Assembly: GCA_049325095.1 (NCBI GenBank)
Contig: JBMOPO010000035.1
Coordinates: 21,813 to 85,812, forward strand
DNA length: 64,000 nucleotides
Direction: 5' to 3'
Source of the DNA: JAGPUQ01 sp049325095
GTDB taxonomy: Bacteria > Pseudomonadota > Gammaproteobacteria > Pseudomonadales > Porticoccaceae
Each line of letters opens with the position of its first letter. The stretch's first letter is position 1. The notes under the pieces were generated by a model that was given only the letters and a program-made list of their open reading frames with translations, was not told where the DNA came from and did not search any database. The position numbers and the translations under genes are program-made. Positions 59,134 through 64,000 of the stretch are shown piece after piece.

Positions 59134-59209
59134 TGGTGGGCCGTGCTGGATTCGAACCAGCGACCAATTGGTTAAAAGCCAACTGCTCTACCAGCTGAGC
59201 TAACGGCCC
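59134..59209 (-). tRNA. tRNA-Lys (anticodon UUU)
   Basis: A complete 76-nt cloverleaf on the minus strand: 7-bp acceptor stem GGGCCGT/ACGGCCC, D arm with AGCTCAGCTGGTAGAGC, anticodon loop CTTTTAA with anticodon TTT, T arm CTGGTTCGAATCCAG and an encoded CCA end. It follows queC, as in many gammaproteobacterial tol-pal regions. Confidence 0.97.
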
Positions 59210-59225
59210 GCGCGGGGGACGCGCT

Positions 59226-59253
59226 ATCTTACTGACCGGCCCCGAAAGGTCAA
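59226..59253 (-). promoter_or_regulatory. Promoter of tRNA-Lys, overlapping the queC stop codon
   Basis: TTGACC (59248-59253), 16 bp, TAAGAT (59226-59231) on the minus strand, followed by a GC-rich discriminator before the tRNA start at 59209. A GC-rich discriminator is typical for stable-RNA promoters under stringent control. The -35 box covers the queC stop codon (59250-59252). Confidence 0.6.
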
Positions 59254-59954
59254 GAATCACCTTCCCGACCGGGCTGGTAGCGGGTCGGATCCGGCACCCC
59301 GGCGGCGGCGAAGCCGGCGCGCCGCAGCCGGCAGCTGTCGCAGCGCCCGCAGGCGCGACCAGCGTCATCGGCCGCGTAGCAGGACAGGGTGGCAGCGTAA
59401 TCCACGCCCAGCGCCAGGCCCCGGGTGATGATCTCGGCCTTGCTGAGGTGGATCAGCGGCGTGTGGATGTGCAGGGGGGCGCCTTCCACCCCCGCCCTAG
59501 TGGCGAGCTGCGCCAGGGCGGCGAAGGCGCGGATGTATTCCGGCCGGCAGTCGGGATAGCCGGAATAGTCCACCGCGTTGACGCCGATGAAGATGTCCCG
59601 GGCCTCGAGGACCTCGGCCCAGCCGAGCGCCACGGCGAGAAACACGGTATTGCGGGCCGGGACATAAGTGACCGGAATCCCGGCGCTCTCCCGGGTCGGC
59701 ACCTCGATGCGGTCATCGGTAAGGGCGGAACCGCCGATGGCGCGCAAGTCGAGCTTGACCACCTTGTGCTGCACCGCGCCGAGCGCCCGGCTGACCACCG
59801 CCGCCGCCGCCAGCTCGGCGCGGTGCCGCTGCCCGTAATCGAAACTCAGCGCGTGGCACCCATAGCCCTGCGCGCGCGCGAGGGCGAGCAGGGTTGCGGA
59901 ATCCAGCCCCCCGGATACCAGCACCACCGCGGGGCGCGCTTCGATGGCGCTCAT
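59250..59954 (-). CDS. queC: 7-cyano-7-deazaguanine synthase
   Basis: A 234-residue enzyme of the PP-loop ATPase family that makes preQ0 for queuosine. The ATP motif SGGLDSATLLALA is near residue 14, and zinc ligands are the four Cys of the C-terminal CYAADDAGRACGRCDSC. The start follows the queE stop directly (TGA then ATG), so the two are coupled. Confidence 0.95.
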   Translation of the reverse strand: MSAIEARPAVVLVSGGLDSATLLALARAQGYGCHALSFDYGQRHRAELAAAAVVSRALGAVQHKVVKLDLRAIGGSALTDDRIEVPTRESAGIPVTYVPARNTVFLAVALGWAEVLEARDIFIGVNAVDYSGYPDCRPEYIRAFAALAQLATRAGVEGAPLHIHTPLIHLSKAEIITRGLALGVDYAATLSCYAADDAGRACGRCDSCRLRRAGFAAAGVPDPTRYQPGREGDS

Positions 59955-60605
59955 TCAGTGCCCCGGCACATCGCCCCAGAGGAGCTTGTGGAGCTGCACC
60001 TGCATGCGCACCGGCAGCCGGTCGGCGAGGATCCATTCAGCGAGGGCGCGCGGCTCCAGCCGCCGGTGACAGGGCGAAAACAGCAGCTCGGCGCCGCTCT
60101 CGGCGAGCCGGTACCGATCGAGTTGGAGCCGCGCCCAGTCGTAGTCGGCGCGGTCGCAGATCACGAACTTGAGCTCGTCCTTGGCGCTGATGCGGGCCAG
60201 GTTCGCCCACAGGTTGCGCGACACCTCCCCGGATGCGGGCGTCTTGATGTCGAGGATGACGTGCACCCGCGGATCGACCTCGGCGATGGGCAGGGCTCCG
60301 CTGGTCTCCAGGGACACCCGGTAGCCGCGGTCGCACAGGGCAGCGAGCAGCGGCAGGCACTCGCGCTGCGCCAGCGGCTCGCCGCCGGTGACGGTGACAT
60401 GGCGGGGCTGGTGCTCGGCCACCGCCGCCAGCACCTCGGCCAGCGGCATCAGGGTGCCGCCGTGGAAGGCGTAGGCGGTATCGCAGTAGCCACAGCGCAG
60501 CGGGCAGCCGGTAAGGCGCACGAACACCGTGGGCAGGCCGGTGGTCGAGGTCTCGCCCTGCAGGGAATGAAAGATCTCGGTGATGCGCAGCGCCGCGGCG
60601 GTCAT
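59955..60605 (-). CDS. queE: 7-carboxy-7-deazaguanine synthase
   Basis: A 216-residue radical SAM enzyme acting before QueC. The cluster motif is CPLRCGYC (CX3CX2C). Other features are ITEIFHSLQGETSTTG at the start, VTVTGGEPLAQ and LDIKTPASGE. I take the ATG at 60605; the open frame goes on upstream without similarity. The gap to cpoB is 160 bp. Confidence 0.94.
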   Translation of the reverse strand: MTAAALRITEIFHSLQGETSTTGLPTVFVRLTGCPLRCGYCDTAYAFHGGTLMPLAEVLAAVAEHQPRHVTVTGGEPLAQRECLPLLAALCDRGYRVSLETSGALPIAEVDPRVHVILDIKTPASGEVSRNLWANLARISAKDELKFVICDRADYDWARLQLDRYRLAESGAELLFSPCHRRLEPRALAEWILADRLPVRMQVQLHKLLWGDVPGH

Positions 60606-60765
60606 GGACGGCCTCGGGCCGGAATGGGCATCGGGTCCGGTCGATGGGGGCTGGATCGGGATCGGAGCATGCGCGAGATACTGCCGATGCGGTCGGGCCG
60701 GCAAAGTGTACCCGCTTTCCGTGAACCGGGCCTCGCAAGCGACGGCCGACCGGCGGGCAAAAGCC

Positions 60766-61623
60766 TCAGAAATGGGTTTCGAGATAGCGCTTGGCGAGCA
60801 CCGCCACACTGCCCCCGGCCAGCACCGCCCGCTCCAGGTGGGCGCGGGCCTTGGCCTTGTCGTTGCGCTGCAGATACAGGGTGCCGAGCTTGTAGTGCGC
60901 ATCGGCCGCCTTCTGGTGCTCGGGATGGGACTCCACGACGCGCGAGAATCGCTCCAGGGCGGCCTGCTGGTCGTTCTTGACCAGGTAGATTTCCCCCGTC
61001 CAGTAGATCGCGTTGGGTACCAGCCCGCTGTCGGGAAAATCCCGGACGAAGGTGTCGAAACCGGCCAGGGCCTCGTCCATCCGCCCCTGCTTGAGCAACT
61101 CATAGGCCAGATCGTAAGCCGCCTTGTCCCCCGCGGCCGGAACCGCCCCCGGTGGGATCCCGGCAGCGGATACCTCTCCGGCCGGCTCGGCGGCCCCAGG
61201 CGGCGGAGCCCCGGGTGCGCCGGGCCCGCCGCCGGCGGAAGTCGCCCCGGGAGTGGGCTCGCCGGCGGCGGCTGGAGCCGGAGGTGATGGCGGCGCGGTT
61301 GCAGGCCCCGTCAATCCGCCGGACATGAGGGCCGACAGCCGGCCGTCCAGGTCCAGGTAGTTGTCCTTCTGCTGCTGTTCGAGGCGGGCCAACTGGTGGG
61401 ACTGCTCCTCCAGCCTGCCGCGCAGTTCGCGGACCTCTTCCTGCAGGGCCTGCAATTGCGCGAACAGCTCGGACAGGCCGGAGTTGGCGGCGCTCGCAGC
61501 GACCTCCGGACTTCGCCGCGCGGCGATGTCGTCCACCGGAGCAGGGGCGCCCATCGCCGGGGCACCCCCCACCGCCCACAGGGCGCCGGCCAGCAGCGCC
61601 GCAACCCGGTTCGCCCGACTCAA
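60766..61623 (-). CDS. cpoB: CpoB (YbgF), Tol-Pal-associated periplasmic protein
   Basis: A 285-residue exported protein. A signal peptide is followed by a trimerising coiled coil (LQALQEEVRELRGRLEEQSHQ, about residues 56-95), an unusually long Pro/Gly/Ala-rich linker (about 100-165) and a C-terminal TPR domain (AAYDLAYELLKQGRMDEALA onwards). It links Tol-Pal constriction with peptidoglycan synthesis. The start is TTG at 61623, 28 bp after pal. The linker is longer than in enterobacteria. Confidence 0.88.
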   Translation of the reverse strand: MSRANRVAALLAGALWAVGGAPAMGAPAPVDDIAARRSPEVAASAANSGLSELFAQLQALQEEVRELRGRLEEQSHQLARLEQQQKDNYLDLDGRLSALMSGGLTGPATAPPSPPAPAAAGEPTPGATSAGGGPGAPGAPPPGAAEPAGEVSAAGIPPGAVPAAGDKAAYDLAYELLKQGRMDEALAGFDTFVRDFPDSGLVPNAIYWTGEIYLVKNDQQAALERFSRVVESHPEHQKAADAHYKLGTLYLQRNDKAKARAHLERAVLAGGSVAVLAKRYLETHF

Positions 61624-61651
61624 TGCCCTGCCCCCGCCGCCATCCGGACGG

Positions 61652-62170
61652 TTACTTCAACTCTACCCGGCGATTCAGCGCCATGGATGCTTCATCGCTG
61701 CCGAAGGCGGCGGGCGCCTCCTCTCCGTAACTGATCACTTCGATCAGCCCGGGGTCGACTCCGTTGAGCGTCAGAAAATCGCGCACCGCATTGGCGCGCC
61801 GCTCGCCCAGGGCCATGTTGTATTCCCGGGTACCGCGTTCGTCGGCATGGCCTTCGAGACGGATGCGCTTGGGATTGCTGGTCAGATTGGCCGCGTGCTG
61901 CTGCAGCGCCGCCCGGGATTCAGGGCGCAGCGTCGCCTTGTCGAAATCGAAGTAGAACACGGTCTCCAGGCCGCCCGGATTGTACGCCCCCAGGTCGCCA
62001 CCGCCGACGCCGCCATCACCCACGGTGCCGGTGGCCACGCCCCCGGTGGCATCGCCGATGCCCGCACCGGCGCCCTGGGCGTCCCCATCGGAAGAGGTAC
62101 TGGAGCAGGCCGCCAAGAATACGGAGACGAGTCCAACCAACAGCAGATGCTTGCATTGCTTGACGTTCAT
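61652..62170 (-). CDS. pal: Peptidoglycan-associated lipoprotein Pal
   Basis: A 172-residue outer-membrane lipoprotein with lipobox VFLAACSS (Cys about 22), a Gly-rich linker and a C-terminal OmpA-like peptidoglycan-binding domain with GHADERGTREYNMALGERRA. It lies between tolB (87 bp) and cpoB (28 bp). Confidence 0.96.
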   Translation of the reverse strand: MNVKQCKHLLLVGLVSVFLAACSSTSSDGDAQGAGAGIGDATGGVATGTVGDGGVGGGDLGAYNPGGLETVFYFDFDKATLRPESRAALQQHAANLTSNPKRIRLEGHADERGTREYNMALGERRANAVRDFLTLNGVDPGLIEVISYGEEAPAAFGSDEASMALNRRVELK

Positions 62171-62257
62171 GAACAGGAAAACTCCTTGCAGTGGATGGCA
62201 CCAGTGCCGCGCACAATGTATCCGATTCGCCTTGGGCGTGCTAACGGTTTCCTGCCC

Positions 62258-63592
62258 TCAGCGCAAAAACGGCGACCAGGCCGGCTCCCGCACATCGCTG
62301 GCGCTCGCCGGCAGCAGGAACCGGGTGCCCGCGTCGATCGAAACCACCGCCAGTACGCTGCGCGCGCCCTGCTTGGTGGTGTACATGACCATGGCGCCGT
62401 TGGGTGCGACGGTGGGCGATTCGTCCAGGGCCGATTGACTCAACAGGCGGAAATCGTTGTTGACCAGATCCTGGCTGGCGATGCTGAACCCGCCGCCCCC
62501 GCCGCGATGCACCAGGACCAGGGTGCGGCCGTCGGGCGCGAGTTGGGGCCGGGCATTGTAATTGCCGTTGAAGGTCACCCGCTCGAGCTGGCCTCCGCCC
62601 AGGGACAGGCGGTACACCTGTGGCGAACCACCCCGATCCGAGGTGAACAGGATCGACCGGCCGTCCGGTGCCCAGGTCGGCTCGGTGTCGATGGCAAAGT
62701 GATTGGTCAGCCGCGTGAAGGCTCCGCTCGCGAAGGTGTAGAGATAGATCTCGGGGTTGCCGTCCTTGGACAGCACCAGCGCCAGCCGGCCGCCGTCCGG
62801 CGACCAGGCCGGCGCCCCGTTGAGCCCCTTGAAGTTGGTGACCTGCTGGCGCTGGGCATCGGACAACCGTTGCCGGAAGATCGCCGGCCGCCCGGTCTCG
62901 AAGGAGACGTAGACCAGCTCCCGGCCGTCCGGCGACCAGCGCGGCGACAGGATCGGCTGCTTGGATTTCAGCATGAGGCGCTCGCGGGCCCCGTCGGCGT
63001 CGGCGACATGCAGCCGGTAGGCCAGCCCGGCGCCCTCGCGGGTCGCGGTCACATAGGCGATCCGGGTGGAAAAAATGCCGCGCACGCCGGTGATGGCCTC
63101 GAACACCTTGTCGCTGATGTAGTGGGCGATGTCGCGCAGTTCGGCATCGCTGCCTTCGACGACGCTGTTGAGAACCTGGCGCTCGCCGGCCACCTGGGCC
63201 AGCGCGAACTGGACGCGGATGCGCCCGGCGGCCGGCCGCTGGACATCTCCGACCACCACGTACTGCACGTCGGCGATCTTCCAGTCGCGGTAGTAGATTT
63301 CATTGATGCGCCGCGGAAAGGACAGCATGTTCACGCGGTCCATGGGATCGAACAGCCCGCTGCGCTGCAGGTCGGCCGACACAATCGAGCTGATGTCCCC
63401 GGGCAGTTCCCCGGCGCCCAGCGTCATGGGCACCACCGCGATGCGGGTCGGGTTGTCGGCGCCGCGCGTGATCTGGATGGACAGTTCGGCGCTCGCCGGC
63501 GACGACCCGCCGCCGAGCACGGCGACGCCGAGCAGCAGGGCCCACCACCGGCACAGTGCGGAATGCAATTTTCTTGCGGTTGGCTTGGTCAC
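62258..63592 (-). CDS. tolB: TolB, periplasmic beta-propeller of the Tol-Pal system
   Basis: A 444-residue exported protein: signal peptide (about residues 14-35), an N-terminal alpha/beta domain (RIAVVPMTLGAGELPGDIS), and a C-terminal six-bladed beta-propeller, seen as repeated WSPDGRELVYVSFETG-like blades (ARWSPDG, APAWSPDG, PTWAPDG, QLAPDG). It starts with GTG at 63592 overlapping the tolA stop (GTGA). Confidence 0.95.
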   Translation of the reverse strand: MTKPTARKLHSALCRWWALLLGVAVLGGGSSPASAELSIQITRGADNPTRIAVVPMTLGAGELPGDISSIVSADLQRSGLFDPMDRVNMLSFPRRINEIYYRDWKIADVQYVVVGDVQRPAAGRIRVQFALAQVAGERQVLNSVVEGSDAELRDIAHYISDKVFEAITGVRGIFSTRIAYVTATREGAGLAYRLHVADADGARERLMLKSKQPILSPRWSPDGRELVYVSFETGRPAIFRQRLSDAQRQQVTNFKGLNGAPAWSPDGGRLALVLSKDGNPEIYLYTFASGAFTRLTNHFAIDTEPTWAPDGRSILFTSDRGGSPQVYRLSLGGGQLERVTFNGNYNARPQLAPDGRTLVLVHRGGGGGFSIASQDLVNNDFRLLSQSALDESPTVAPNGAMVMYTTKQGARSVLAVVSIDAGTRFLLPASASDVREPAWSPFLR

Positions 63593-64000
63593 AATCTCAA
63601 GTCCTCGGCCCGGAATGTCAAAGTGAGCGTGCGGAAGGTCCGCTCGAACAGCAGCGGATCCTTGCGCGCCAGTTCCTGGAGGCGTTCGAAACGCCCCGCC
63701 TGCTGCACCGCATTGACCGCCGATTGATCGAATGCGGGATCGCCGCTGGAGCGCACCACGGAAACCCCCATGACCTGCCCCGTCGGCACCAGCCGGATGC
63801 GCAGCTGCACCTCCATGTCCCGCCGCGCACTGGGCGGGCGATTCCAGTTGTTGGAGATGCGATCGCGGATGTAGCTCTCGTAGGTCGCAATCATCTGCTC
63901 TCCCTGGGCGGCGGCCCGCGCCGCCTGCTCGGCCGCCGCCTTTTCCCTTGCAGCCTGCTCGGCCGCGGCTTTTTCCCTTGCAGCCTGCTCGGCCGCCGCC
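63589..64000 (-). CDS. tolA: TolA, C-terminal part (cut by window edge)
   Basis: The last 137 codons of TolA; the gene runs past the right edge. The visible part has the end of the long helical domain, built of the 10-residue repeat AAEQAAREKA (two and a half copies, 30-bp DNA units at 63931-63990), and the C-terminal domain III beginning at about MIATYESYIRDRISNNW, with VQLRIRLVPTGQVMGVSVV and SGDPAFDQSAVNAVQQAG. It connects inner-membrane TolQR to TolB and Pal. Confidence 0.93.
   Translation of the reverse strand, partial: AAAEQAAREKAAAEQAAREKAAAEQAARAAAQGEQMIATYESYIRDRISNNWNRPPSARRDMEVQLRIRLVPTGQVMGVSVVRSSGDPAFDQSAVNAVQQAGRFERLQELARKDPLLFERTFRTLTLTFRAEDLRL
63931..63990. repeat. 30-bp tandem repeat inside tolA
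   Basis: Two consecutive 30-bp units (63931-63960 and 63961-63990) differ at two positions and a third begins at 63991. They encode the Ala/Glu/Lys-rich decapeptide repeat of the TolA helical domain, so this is coding sequence, not a CRISPR or mobile repeat. Confidence 0.9.

Noticed and set aside
60606..60765. A preQ1 riboswitch upstream of queE
   Set aside because: The 160-bp gap shows no recognisable preQ1 aptamer pattern, only GC-rich sequence.
63931..64000. 30-bp tandem repeats that could be read as CRISPR-like
   Set aside because: They are contiguous without spacers, in frame with TolA and encode its typical helical repeat.

Overview
The window is a GC-rich, gene-dense stretch of a bacterial chromosome, most likely from a Gammaproteobacterium. 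The main support is gene order: tolA-tolB-pal-cpoB-queE-queC-tRNA-Lys, a complete nqrABCDEF-apbE-nqrM set near lolCDE and a long-form GAPDH, a glrK/lipoprotein/glrR operon, and homodimeric aceE with aceF. Three Baeyer-Villiger-type monooxygenases, two SDR oxidoreductases, an AidB-like acyl-CoA dehydrogenase and a full methylcitrate cycle suggest an organism that oxidises ketones, alicyclic or steroid-like compounds and handles propionyl-CoA. The genus cannot be fixed from the sequence alone.

Layout. 1-2184 (-): a GlrK/QseG/GlrR-like two-component operon, cut by the left edge. 2537-6666 (+): truncated hemoglobin, Baeyer-Villiger monooxygenase 1 and an M14 carboxypeptidase-like exported protein. 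6838-12727: a compact proteostasis island with three small heat-shock proteins on the minus strand, divergent from cbpA-cbpM-htrA-ftsH on the plus strand. The two arms are driven by what look like back-to-back sigma-32 promoters. 12930-16376 (+): monooxygenases 2 and 3. 16404-25057: AidB-like dehydrogenase, pabB, a TetR regulator, pterin dehydratase, an exported two-domain carboxymuconolactone-decarboxylase-like protein and two divergent SDR genes, ending with prpD. 23573-31783 (-): methylcitrate cycle operon prpB-prpC-acnD-(SRPBCC)-prpF-prpD, unusual in carrying both dehydratase routes.

31984-43505: a DUF2062 membrane protein, the lipoprotein-sorting transporter lolCDE, a small exported protein, and the Na+-translocating NADH:quinone reductase with its flavin and iron maturation factors. 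43679-49396 (-): long-form GAPDH and the E2 and E1 subunits of pyruvate dehydrogenase. 49764-53746 (-): a pitrilysin-type M16 protease and a PerM/AI-2E permease, divergent from a BepA-like M48 chaperone-protease. 55535-57144 (-): a MaoC hydratase, CitE-like lyase and CDGSH protein operon, divergent from a nitroreductase. 57945-64000 (-): nadA, tRNA-Lys, queC, queE and the Tol-Pal genes, with tolA cut by the right edge.

The least explained structure is a family of ~150-bp intergenic elements (4759-4911, 6692-6840, 25120-25272, and a diverged candidate at 36058-36201). Each is a string of hairpins that starts at or directly after the stop codon of the preceding gene. In the three clear copies the arms of one hairpin differ in sequence but keep pairing, which points to selection on the fold. 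No insertion sequence, prophage or CRISPR array is visible.
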